A stretch of 22,794 nt of DNA from a virus. Made by a program: the position numbers and the translations under genes. The stretch covers positions 1 to 22,794 of the IMG/VR virus record IMGVR_UViG_3300033571_003639; one strand, given 5' to 3'. The notes under the pieces were generated by a model. The model ran no database searches, was not told the origin of the DNA, and saw only the letters and a program-made list of their open reading frames with translations. This document shows positions 8,111 to 17,800 of the stretch, in pieces; the stretch's first letter is position 1, and each line of letters starts with the position of its first letter.

Positions 8111-11100
8111 ATGGCACGCGACGACCTGCAGCAGAACCAGATTGTTCCGGCCGCCAGGCCGGTTGGGGCGTTCATCCAGCCTGCTCGACAGGACGTTGGC
8201 GCACCAGCCGCACCGCAGATTCTGCCCAACCCAAGGGGCATCAGCATCATCGGGCAGGGCAGCGGCCCCAATGTTCAGGGTGTCAATCAGTTCTCGGAAC
8301 TGGCAGAAGCGCTGGCGCCGTTCACGCAGAGCGTGACGCAACTGGCGACGACTGGTCTGAAGTTCTACGCCGAGCAGCAGTATCAGATAGGCCAGAACGA
8401 GGTCATCAAGGCGCAGGTACTGGCAAACCAGCAGATCCTGCAGTCACAGGGCGAGTACGCGAGGGAGAACCGCCGGCTGGCAAAGGCCGACCCGATTGGC
8501 GCCGTGATGATGGATCGGGTCAACCCGTTCCGTGAGGCAGGCAGGCAAAACCGGCTGGCACGGATAGCAGGGGCTGAGATCGTTCCGGCGGTGATGAGAC
8601 GCTACCGCTCAACAGCCGGCGTTGAACAACTGGCGCCTGAAGCGCCCGAGCTGGCGCAGCTCAAGGCGCAGGCAATCGAGGAGGTCGCCAGCAAGTACAG
8701 GCTCAATCCATCATCCCCCGGTTTTGCGGAGTACGTCTTGCCGCAGATTGGGCAGGCAGGGCAAAAGCTGACCGAGACGCATTACGACGACCGTGCCAAG
8801 TACCAAAAGAACATGGCGTGGCGCCTAGCCGCCGATGAGGGATTCCGGGTGTATCAAGGGGCCCGCGAAACCGGCGGCATCGAGTGGGAGGAATACAGCG
8901 CTGCCGGGGTTCCGACCCGATACTTTGCGGAGCTTGGCAAAGATCCTGCCGCTTGGCGGCGTGGGGTACAGGTGAAACTGTCGCAACTTTCCGAGAGGTT
9001 GGCCAACGAGACTGGCATCCCCGGCGAGACGACGCAACTGCGTGAGCAGATGATCCAGCGACTGTATGAAATGTCAGTCACTGGGAAGAATGACGATCTG
9101 CGTCAGATTCTGCTTGGGGTTGAGGTTGGCCCACCGGGCAAGGATGGCCGCCGAGCACTGGCCGGCAGTTTGTTTGGTCTTGAGATGGATGAGGCTGGCT
9201 ACAAAGTTGAACAGCGGCAATGGCAGCGGCAGCAGCAGAACAACGAGCAGGGACTGCAGAACTTTGACAGCGAGCTGGCAGATGTCACCTATGGGATCCC
9301 TGATGGACCGGATAGGGGGAAAAAGATTAAGGCGCTGACTGAAAAGTATGCCGCCATGGGCATCCCGAAAGGGAAACTCATGGAGCGGGTGTCAAGCATG
9401 AGCAAGACGCTCGATGACGTTGCTGGGCGCAGTTTCAGCACTGATGGGATGGACTCGCTGCTGCAGGGCATACAGGCGCGTGTGGGTTCCGACTGGGATG
9501 CGCGGACAGCGGATCAGGAGGTGGAGTCGATGCTGTCCACCGTCGCGCCTCAGGATCGCGCCAAGTACCGCGAGCAGTACGCGGCAATCCGGCGGCGGCA
9601 GGAAGCGGAGAAAGATGACATGCCGCTGCAGCTCATCAACCCGCTGCTGGCGGCAAAGATGAAGGCCAACCTGTTGCAGCATTACCCGCAAGACGTGACG
9701 GAGGCCGCGCTGCGCGGCGCTGACGTGACGCAGATGATGGCCTGGGGAGATGCCGACGTTGCCAAGTCGGCTCAGCTCCAACGGCTGGCGTACATGAAGC
9801 ACGTTGCGGCAAGGCTACGCGAGGCCGCGGCAAAGAAGGGCGAGAAGCTCGATCCAGCAGAGATCACCGACGTGGCGGGTCGTGCCATGGAGGAATACGG
9901 CACCAAAGACAAGGGAGCGTTTGAGAGCATGTTCCCCGGCTCTGGGATAACCAACGCGCCATCGGTTGGTGGTAAGCCGCGGCCTCCCGCCCTACCGGCC
10001 GGTGGAGGGCCTGCTGCAGCGGCTCCAGCGGTCTTCCCATCGGGGCAGCTTGACAACATGCCAAATCGCTCGCAGCGGCTGCAGAGCGGTGCTGCAGTGC
10101 TGGCACGGCCCAGCGCTCAAGAGGAGATCCAGCGGGTGCTGAGCGGTCAGTCGCCAAGCTCAGCGGTGCGGCGTGCCGCCAAGGATGCGGGATACGGCTC
10201 ACGGGTTGGGGAATGGCTGCTCAAGCAGCTCGACCAGTATCCGGGCGGCCCGCAGTCGGTCCCCCCTGCAGCGCGGCGGCAACTGTTGCTGAGCACCCGC
10301 GGGGCACAAGGGACTGCCAACGCTTGGTACGCATCCGCAGCGCCAGCCAGTGCCGTGGCGCGTGCCGGGAGTTGGTTTGTTGATGCGCTGCTGGGCACCA
10401 GGCCAGCTTCGGCCATCACGCTGGACTCGACCATGCGGATGCCTCGCAGCAACTTTTCTGGTGGTGGCGGTGGTGGCCGCTGGGAACAAGGCCCCGCCAT
10501 CGCAGCCTCCCACCCGGACACAGGCAACGGCTACACGATCCCAGGTGCCCTTGATGCAAACGGTCGCCCGGCTGTGTTCAGTCGGTCTGCGGCCAATGCG
10601 TTTGCAGCCATGGTGCGCGATTCCGGCGGCGTGGTGAAGCCCCGCGACATTGCCAGCGCTCAACGGTCCAGAGGCAAGAACGCAGCCGTGGGCGGCGTTG
10701 CGGGATCGCAGCATCTGGGCGGCAACGCCATGGACATTCACGGGGCTTCTCACGATTGGATCGCAAAGAATGGCGCCCGCTACGGCTGGTATCTGAACCG
10801 CTACGGAGGCGCCAAAGACCACGGCGGCCACTTTGAGTTCCGCGGCGGTGGCGGCGCCAGCGAGGCGCCAACGACTCGACGTGGCGGCGGCATGACGGGC
10901 ATCGCCACGTACTACACCGGCAGCGGCGGCAGCGATGGCGTGGCGGGTGGGCCGACTGCCAATGGCGAGCTGTACGACCCCAAGAAGATGACCGCCGCAG
11001 TGCAATGGTCGCTCCGAGGCAAGTACCTGAACAAGTGGGTGACGGTGGAAGACTTGGATACCGGCAAGTCGGTGAAGGTGTGGGTGAACGACGTTGGGCA

Positions 11101-11233
11101 AATGGGTGGCTCACGCATGGAGGTGAACAAACAGGATCCGCGTTTGATTGACCTGTCACCGGCTGCGTTTAAGCGGCTGTTCGGCAGCACGCAACGCGGC
11201 ACCGGCCGTATCCGTATCCGGGGGGTCAACTGA
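8111..11233 (+). CDS. Large internal virion protein (gp15 position) with M15 peptidase and RlpA-like C-terminal domains
   Basis: This is a 1040-residue protein in the gp15 position (T7 gp15 is 747). Residues 1-750 are mostly helical, Gln-rich core-protein sequence. A Pro/Ala-rich linker lies near 630-650, and a Gly-rich linker (GGGGGG) near 785. Residues about 805-912 look like an M15/VanY-type D-Ala-D-Ala peptidase: SQHLGGNAMDIHG supplies His868 and Asp875, and GGHFEF supplies His907, the expected zinc triad. Residues about 928-1038 look like an RlpA-type double-psi beta-barrel: GIATYYTG, PTANGELYDPKKMTAA, then VWVNDVGQ (Asp994) and RLIDLSPAAFKRLF. The His that follows TAA in active RlpA is Val964 here, so glycan cleavage by this domain is uncertain. 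It probably helps breach peptidoglycan during ejection. It starts two bases after the previous stop. Confidence 0.82.
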   Translation: MARDDLQQNQIVPAARPVGAFIQPARQDVGAPAAPQILPNPRGISIIGQGSGPNVQGVNQFSELAEALAPFTQSVTQLATTGLKFYAEQQYQIGQNEVIKAQVLANQQILQSQGEYARENRRLAKADPIGAVMMDRVNPFREAGRQNRLARIAGAEIVPAVMRRYRSTAGVEQLAPEAPELAQLKAQAIEEVASKYRLNPSSPGFAEYVLPQIGQAGQKLTETHYDDRAKYQKNMAWRLAADEGFRVYQGARETGGIEWEEYSAAGVPTRYFAELGKDPAAWRRGVQVKLSQLSERLANETGIPGETTQLREQMIQRLYEMSVTGKNDDLRQILLGVEVGPPGKDGRRALAGSLFGLEMDEAGYKVEQRQWQRQQQNNEQGLQNFDSELADVTYGIPDGPDRGKKIKALTEKYAAMGIPKGKLMERVSSMSKTLDDVAGRSFSTDGMDSLLQGIQARVGSDWDARTADQEVESMLSTVAPQDRAKYREQYAAIRRRQEAEKDDMPLQLINPLLAAKMKANLLQHYPQDVTEAALRGADVTQMMAWGDADVAKSAQLQRLAYMKHVAARLREAAAKKGEKLDPAEITDVAGRAMEEYGTKDKGAFESMFPGSGITNAPSVGGKPRPPALPAGGGPAAAAPAVFPSGQLDNMPNRSQRLQSGAAVLARPSAQEEIQRVLSGQSPSSAVRRAAKDAGYGSRVGEWLLKQLDQYPGGPQSVPPAARRQLLLSTRGAQGTANAWYASAAPASAVARAGSWFVDALLGTRPASAITLDSTMRMPRSNFSGGGGGGRWEQGPAIAASHPDTGNGYTIPGALDANGRPAVFSRSAANAFAAMVRDSGGVVKPRDIASAQRSRGKNAAVGGVAGSQHLGGNAMDIHGASHDWIAKNGARYGWYLNRYGGAKDHGGHFEFRGGGGASEAPTTRRGGGMTGIATYYTGSGGSDGVAGGPTANGELYDPKKMTAAVQWSLRGKYLNKWVTVEDLDTGKSVKVWVNDVGQMGGSRMEVNKQDPRLIDLSPAAFKRLFGSTQRGTGRIRIRGVN

Positions 11234-11274
11234 TGGTCGCCAAGCAAATGCCGCCCACCACTGCAAGGAGGTAA
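11233..11274 (+). CDS. Possible 13-codon coupling peptide
   Basis: ATG overlaps the stop of the preceding gene (TGATG), and the frame reads MVAKQMPPTTARR before TAA at 11272-11274. The stop lies at the end of the ribosome binding site of the next gene. It may serve only to carry ribosomes to the next start; no separate function is visible. Confidence 0.3.
   Translation: MVAKQMPPTTARR
11265..11272 (+). promoter_or_regulatory. Strong ribosome binding site AAGGAGGT
   Basis: This is an eight-base perfect complement to the 16S rRNA 3' end, eight bases before ATG 11281. It is the best such site in the window and fixes the start of the following gene. Confidence 0.85.
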
Positions 11275-11280
11275 CCAGCC

Positions 11281-14200
11281 ATGCCCCAAGAGCTGAAGAA
11301 AGTGAATGGCCAATGGGTCTGGAGTGGCAGCCAGCGCAGCACTGATCTGGTGCCGCATACTCCGCCCCCGAAACAAGGCAGCACCAGCACGGCCAAACCC
11401 AAGCCCAAGCCGCCGCCGCGCCCGTGGTGGTCCCGCGCCCTGAATGATGCTCAGTACGAGGCGAACCGGCTGCGCACTGCTGCAGCTCGGGGGAACCTCA
11501 GCGGCGAACTGATGACCGGCATCGGCCGGGCCACCAGCAGCGTGCTCGGCACTGCCCAGCAGGTTCGGCGGCTGCCAACGCAGCAAGTTGCGATTGGCAC
11601 CATCGGTGCTGTTGATAACGCAGCCAAGATGGGCTACTCGCTGTATCAGCGGCACGTCCAGAAAAAGCCCAAGGCGGATCCGACCAGCGGCCGGTTCGGC
11701 AACGCTTTGGATCAGACCGTCGAGAACGTCTACCGGACGTATGGCGCCACGCCGCCATCACAGATGAGCCAGGGTGAGAGACAACTGGATTCGTTCCGCC
11801 GCTCGGTCTATCTCAATGTCGGGGTTGCTCCGCTGACACCAGCGCTGGGGTTTCTGCGTGCTGCGCCACTGCTTCGGGGCGGCGCCCAGTTCGCCATCAA
11901 CGAGCTGCTGTCCAACTACCTGGACGACAACACGGGTGGCAACATCGTCAACCTGATCAATGACACCACCGGGGCGAAGCTGCCAGGCGCGGTGAACGTT
12001 GGCCAGGACGACATGGTGACGGCAGGCAACAAGTCGCTGGCGCCCAACGCTGCGGCAGGCGTGGCGCTGGGCGCTGGGGTTGGCGCTGCCATCGGGGCTG
12101 GCAGGAACATCCGACGCAACATCAGGGCGCATCGCGCCATGCAGCGGGAAGTGGCGGAACGCGCCAAGCAGGAGTCGATGGGGCTGCTGCAGAAGGACGA
12201 GGCCGATGGGCTGAGCTTCACGCAGACAGCGCAGCAGCCGGTTCAGCCGGCCCCGGCGCCTGCTGTTGCCAAGACCCCCGCCGAGGAGTTCCAACAGGCC
12301 AACGCCGCCATGGAGGCCAAGCTGGGCATGACGCCCAAACCAGAGGAGCCTCCTGCCGCTGCAGCGCCTGTAGCGCCTCCGGAGCCCCGGCAGATCCCAT
12401 CGGTTGAGAACGCCACCACTGAGACGTTCGCCAAGCCGCGTGACGCCTCACAGCCCCTCCCAGAGGCCGATCCGACAGAAGACGTATGGGCCGACTGGGA
12501 TCCATCGCTGCCCGAAAGCACAGCGCTCGGGAAGGTGGTGGGCGACATGAGCGATGCGGAGTTGCAGACGGCGCTCAGCAGCCCCGGCGTGCCGGTGGTG
12601 GATCGCGTCAACCAGATCGTGGAGGCCAGGGCTGCGGTGGATGCGCCACCGCCATTGGCCGCGCAGATGGTCATGGCGCCAGCGGACCGACTGGCAGAGG
12701 ACTACCTGGCAGGCGTCACCCGCAAGCTCGGGGGAAGGGAGGACTGGGAACTGCGCCCGCTGTTCGACCCGGATACCAACCCTGGCCTGTGGAGCCGGGC
12801 GCAAGCCATCACGGGCGTGGACTCTCCGGCAGACATGAGCAAAGCCGACATGCTCGACACCCTCACGGCAGTGGCGGCAGAGGACGGTCAGGTGCCGATC
12901 GTGAACCGGATGATGGGCACGCAGATGATGCCCGCGGCGGAGATCACTCCTGCCCCACAGGTGTTCCAGTACAAGGGCGGCACCAACGATGCCGGCGAGC
13001 AGATCGGCAACTCGCTGTCAGGTGTGGAGCGCTGGGATCCCAACGCAGAAGGGATCGTTCAAGTTTGGCGTGACGCCAAGGGCGAGATTGGCGATGCCGG
13101 CAGGGTCTACGTGGTCAACGGCCACAACCGCCTGGCGGCGGCCAATCGCATGGGGATCCCGTCCCTGCGGGTGGAGTTTCTGGATGCGCCCACAGCGGCC
13201 GAGGCCCGGCTGCAGGGGGCGGTGGCAAACGTCAGTGACGGCAAGGGCACAGTGTTCGATGCCGCCAAGCTGGCCCGCGAGTACGGCATCACCGACCCGT
13301 CGCAGCTCAAGGCTCTGGGCAAGCCGGGCGCCAGCGGTTTCTGGAAGGAAGGCATTGCCATGGGCCGGCTGCCTGAGGACGTGTTCCTGGCGGCGGTAAA
13401 TGAGCAGATCCCGCTGCGCCGCGCCGTGATCATTGGTGAATCGGGGACTGACGAGGAAACCATGCGGTCGGCCTACCGCTACCTAGTGCAGCAGGGGCCC
13501 GAGAACGTGAAAGAGGGGAGCCTGAGGGAGATGCTGGCGATGGCCCAGGCTTCACCCGCTGCGTCATCCGCTGATGCCGGCCGCCAAGGCGATCTTCTCT
13601 CCGGGACTGAATGGGGCCAGAGCTTCAACCAAGGGATGCTGGCCAAGGCCGACCTGGCGGCAGCAGTGCGGAAGATGCTGAGCAGCGAGAAGAAGCTGTT
13701 TGGCACGGTCGGCCGGCAAGCCGGGAAAATTGAGCGGGTGGGCCAGGTGGATGCCGGTGCCGCCAAAGAGATCAGCGGCGAGGCCGGGAGGGCGCTCAAC
13801 ATCTTTGATGACCTGAAGTACCAGACCGGCCCCGTCAGCGATCTGTTAAACGAGGGAACGCAGCGGGTGGTCAATGGCGAGGATCCGGCAGCGGTCGCCA
13901 ATGGGATCAAGAACCGGCTGGCCGCAGCGATCAATGAGGCGATGGGCAAGGAGGTCGCCGCTGCCACTGACGTGGTGCAGGAGGACATGTTTGGTGGCGC
14001 CGCCAAACAGGCCGACACGCCAGCCGAGCTGAGCGCTGATCAGCGGCTGGCAGCGGAAGCGCAGTTGCTGCAGGAGGCCATCGCCAATGGCGAGGTGCGC
14101 CCACCCGATGCGCCGATCCCTGATCTGCCAGAGCCGGCCATGGTGCGGCTCGATCAGATTGACCCGGCTGAACCCATCACCCCCGGCAGCAAGGCTGCGC

Positions 14201-14868
14201 AGGCTGCTGCAGACGAGCTGCGGCTGGCCGTTGAGCACGCGCAGAGCGATGCGGCGATGAAGTGGGAGACGAAGCAGGCCGTGAGGGATGGCACCGACTA
14301 CGAGGCGCTGACGTTTGAGCAGAAGAAGCAGCAGGGCCTGGCGCAGGGGGTGGACAAGCCCGCAACGCAGGACATGCCGCAGGCAGCAGCAGCCTCTGAG
14401 GCGAGCATTGCACCGCCTCCACAGCGGCCTGAACCGCTGCGGGTAACAGAGCAAGAAGCTGCGCCGCGGGTGATTGAGATTCCGGCCGCGGCCGACAAGA
14501 AGCTGTATGTGAACAACATCAAAGATGCCGCCACTTTCCTGATGAGATGGGCAAACGCGGGCCTGCCCGAAAACAGATGGCCAATCAAGTCATTTGATCA
14601 AGCCCGTGCGATTGTCCAAGCAAAGGGCCGCCGGCTGTGGGCCGAGAACGTCCCAGGCATCGACCTGGATCAGGCCATGAATGACATGGCGATGGGTCGT
14701 AACAGCCAAGCCGTGCAGGACGTGTCCAGCGCCTACCGGCAGTTCTACGGGGTCAGCGATCCGACCCCGCCGCCCAAGGTCGCTTTACAGCGGCAGCAGC
14801 GGCAGATTGACGCCATTGACCAACAGATGGCGGACCTTCGCCAAAAAGCCGAACAGGAGGGCTGCTGA
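11281..14868 (+). CDS. Very large internal virion protein (gp16 region) with ParB-like segment
   Basis: This is a 1195-residue protein in the gp16 region (T7 gp16 is 1318). Residues 37-58 are Pro/Lys-rich. Residues about 253-275 are an Ala/Gly-rich hydrophobic segment able to cross or insert in a membrane. Residues 300-400 are Gln/Pro/Glu-rich and probably disordered. Residues about 560-700 resemble the ParB/Srx nuclease-like fold: a VYVVNGHNRLAAANRMG core (Gly614, His615, Arg617) and a helical tail containing ANVSDGKGTVFDAAKLAREY. Residues 800-1195 are acidic and helical, with repeated ADQRLAAEAQLLQ-type heptads. I see no lytic transglycosylase motif. The role of the ParB-like part (DNA contact, nucleotide binding, defence evasion or scaffold) is not shown. 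Strong ribosome binding site at 11265. Confidence 0.75.
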   Translation: MPQELKKVNGQWVWSGSQRSTDLVPHTPPPKQGSTSTAKPKPKPPPRPWWSRALNDAQYEANRLRTAAARGNLSGELMTGIGRATSSVLGTAQQVRRLPTQQVAIGTIGAVDNAAKMGYSLYQRHVQKKPKADPTSGRFGNALDQTVENVYRTYGATPPSQMSQGERQLDSFRRSVYLNVGVAPLTPALGFLRAAPLLRGGAQFAINELLSNYLDDNTGGNIVNLINDTTGAKLPGAVNVGQDDMVTAGNKSLAPNAAAGVALGAGVGAAIGAGRNIRRNIRAHRAMQREVAERAKQESMGLLQKDEADGLSFTQTAQQPVQPAPAPAVAKTPAEEFQQANAAMEAKLGMTPKPEEPPAAAAPVAPPEPRQIPSVENATTETFAKPRDASQPLPEADPTEDVWADWDPSLPESTALGKVVGDMSDAELQTALSSPGVPVVDRVNQIVEARAAVDAPPPLAAQMVMAPADRLAEDYLAGVTRKLGGREDWELRPLFDPDTNPGLWSRAQAITGVDSPADMSKADMLDTLTAVAAEDGQVPIVNRMMGTQMMPAAEITPAPQVFQYKGGTNDAGEQIGNSLSGVERWDPNAEGIVQVWRDAKGEIGDAGRVYVVNGHNRLAAANRMGIPSLRVEFLDAPTAAEARLQGAVANVSDGKGTVFDAAKLAREYGITDPSQLKALGKPGASGFWKEGIAMGRLPEDVFLAAVNEQIPLRRAVIIGESGTDEETMRSAYRYLVQQGPENVKEGSLREMLAMAQASPAASSADAGRQGDLLSGTEWGQSFNQGMLAKADLAAAVRKMLSSEKKLFGTVGRQAGKIERVGQVDAGAAKEISGEAGRALNIFDDLKYQTGPVSDLLNEGTQRVVNGEDPAAVANGIKNRLAAAINEAMGKEVAAATDVVQEDMFGGAAKQADTPAELSADQRLAAEAQLLQEAIANGEVRPPDAPIPDLPEPAMVRLDQIDPAEPITPGSKAAQAAADELRLAVEHAQSDAAMKWETKQAVRDGTDYEALTFEQKKQQGLAQGVDKPATQDMPQAAAASEASIAPPPQRPEPLRVTEQEAAPRVIEIPAAADKKLYVNNIKDAATFLMRWANAGLPENRWPIKSFDQARAIVQAKGRRLWAENVPGIDLDQAMNDMAMGRNSQAVQDVSSAYRQFYGVSDPTPPPKVALQRQQRQIDAIDQQMADLRQKAEQEGC

Positions 14869-14870
14869 CC

Positions 14871-17800
14871 ATGACCGCCAACAACTGCGATGACGTGTTC
14901 AAGCAGCTCCAAGAGCTGCAGCAGGACAAGCAAAAGCTGCAGGACGAACTTCAGGACATGGAGCGGCAGCTTGCTGCGGCTGGCATCCGCCGCCAGCCAC
15001 CCGCCACAGAAGGCGGCGTGGTGCTTCCGGGGCGTGATGGCAGGCCCCGCGAGCTGAGCGGCAAGGACATCGAGCAGGGGTACAAGCAACTCGTCAGCAC
15101 CCTTTCCTCAACTGAGGTGGACGAGCTGGTGGACCGTGGGTTTGAGATCTTGGCCAGGCCGGTAGGCAGCGAGGGCCGGTTCCAGAACTACGACCGCATC
15201 CTCCGCGAAGTGGACGTGAGCACGATGGAGGACTACGCCAGGTTGGCGGAAGCGCTTGGCATCACCCGCGAACGGATTGCTCCAGAGGACTACCACTTCA
15301 TCACGCAGAAGTACGGCCGGGAGCGGCTACTGAGCGTGGTAGAGACGTACTACCGCGAGCTTGGCGCCAGCGATGCCGAGCTGCTCGCCAAGGCTGCCGT
15401 CAAGACCGCGCCGTTCATCAACGCCGTGGAAAACAAGACGTGGCTGCGTTTCATGGCAGACCGCACGTTGCGGATGTATCTGGATTCCGCCGAGGCGATC
15501 ACCGACTTCATGCGGGCGGCCCCCAACTTTGACGTACCGGACGCCCTGAAACAGGAAGCGTTCCGCAACTACAAGCTGGCGCTGGTGCTGACACGCCACG
15601 ACAGCCTGGCCAACCGCAGGGTGGCACAGGCACTGCGCAGCCAGCAGGAGGAGATTCTGGGCCTAGAGCAGTTCCAGCTGGATTTGGGCGATGAAGGCGA
15701 GGAGAAGCTGCGAGAGGCAATCGGCATGACTGCCAAGGATCTGGACAAGGACGAGCACTTCAGCCGGGTGCTGCAGGCGATTGATGACAACGACGTGACG
15801 CAGCTTGATCTGGTGATTGATACCGCAAAGATGGATGGCCTGGATCCAAAGTCCAGCTTGAAGAAGGATTGGTTCAACACCCACATGCGGATGGCCACCG
15901 CACTGGTGAAGGACAGCCAGCTCGGGAACCTGCAGACGCAAGCCCTAAACGCAGAGAGCAACACTGCCATGTTCTTCTTTGGGCCGCTGCAGCAGACGGT
16001 CTACAACGGCTTCCGGCTGACTCCTGTTGCCACCAGCTTGACGAGGGGGCCGCTGCTGGAGGCGGCTGAGATCACGTCAGGAGCGTTCAGGTATGCGCTG
16101 GATACCTTCCGCGCCACATGGAAACGGGATCTGCAGCGGGTGTTCCAAACAGGCGTCAGCCATTACAGCGGCAACCTCGACACCTACGGGAAGAACCTGC
16201 TGACGAACAAGCAGGAACTGGATGACATGCAGGCAATCCTCGACATGCCATACCAGCAGACAAGGGGCAAGTACACGCAACTGCTGCACCCTTACAACCA
16301 CGCGATCTTCACCAACAAGTTGCAGGCTGCGGCAAGGATTCTGGCGCTGACCAAGCCCAGCGGTACTGCCAAAACCGGCATGAGCCGGATTGAAGCAGCT
16401 TGGGCGGCGCTTGGTATTGATCGCGGCCAAGGGGTACAGCGTATCCGCGCCCAAGACATTGACATGTACGTGCCATGGAAGCCCTTTCTGCGGGGCATGG
16501 CGGTCATTGACGAGGTAAGCGGCAAGTTTCAGTACCTGTTCAAGCTCAAGGCTGACTTGGAAGTAAAGGCCCGGCTGGAAGGAGCGCAGCTTGGCCTGTT
16601 TGACAACAAGGATCGAGCAGCATGGGTGCAGCAGCAGCTTGATGATGCGATCTATCAGGCCACACCCTCTGAGAACGACATCAAGGCGTTCAGGAAGCAG
16701 CACGGCATCAAAGGCAGCGACATGACGGACGATCAGATTGCCGAGCACTTGGCAGAGCAGAATCTGGAGGGCGCCGCAACACTGGCCACGCAGGAGTCCA
16801 TCAATGCCTTGGATTACTCAGCAGGGATGCGATTCCAAAATGCACCAAAAGAAGGGTTCGGCAAGTTGGCCGATACCTCGATGATGGGCCTAAGGAAGAA
16901 CTGGCTTGTTGATCGCTACCTGATGCCCTATTGGCGCTCGCCATGGATGGGGATGCTGTTCGACCATCGGCTGGCAACCTTTGCGATCTGGGACACGGCC
17001 AGAGTGTTTGGCGGCAAAGACCCATCGCCAGAACTGGTGGCCCGCACCAAGGCGGCGTGGGCGATGAGCGGTGCGGTGCTAGGCGTGTTCGGGATGCTGG
17101 ATGCTGCAGGGCACGTCCGAGGCAGCACGGATTCTGACGTGAGCAAGCGCAACACACTCTTTGGCATCAGGCTGGCTGGCGTGCCGGTCCTCAACACGCT
17201 GTTCTTGTGGAAGGACATTCTGGAGACTGGCAAGGCTTCGATCAGCAATGAGTACGACGGCCAAGAGCTTGCGACGGCTTGGATGAAAGTGATGACGGGG
17301 CACATCATGCGCCAGACCGGCATCGCTCAAATCCAGCTTCTGACGGACGCCATGCTGGACGGCACCCAGCGGGGCGGTGAGAAGCTGCGCAAGCTGGTGG
17401 CGTTCATGGGGTCAGGGCAAATCCCGTTCATTGGTGCCGAGAGGAACCTGGAACGAGCAACCGGGACAGATCGCAACAGCTTCTACCGCGATGCGCCTGA
17501 CACGGCACAGCAGCAGTATCTGCTGGGCAAGGACGATCCGTTGGCCAAGATCGAGCAATCGCTGCGGGAGCTTGCCTATGACTCCATGCCGGCTGTGGCG
17601 GCCTTCACGCAAGGGCAGCGGAAGCTGACCGATCACCTTGGCACTCCGATCGGCCACATCAACGGAGTGGATCTGTCCAGGGCCATCCCTTTCTTCCCGG
17701 TGGCTTGGCCAAAAGGGAAAGTCAACGAGGTGGTGTATGGCGAGCTGGACGCCCAGGACATGCTCGATCCCCCTCCAGCGCTGCTGAGCCGCACACTCAA

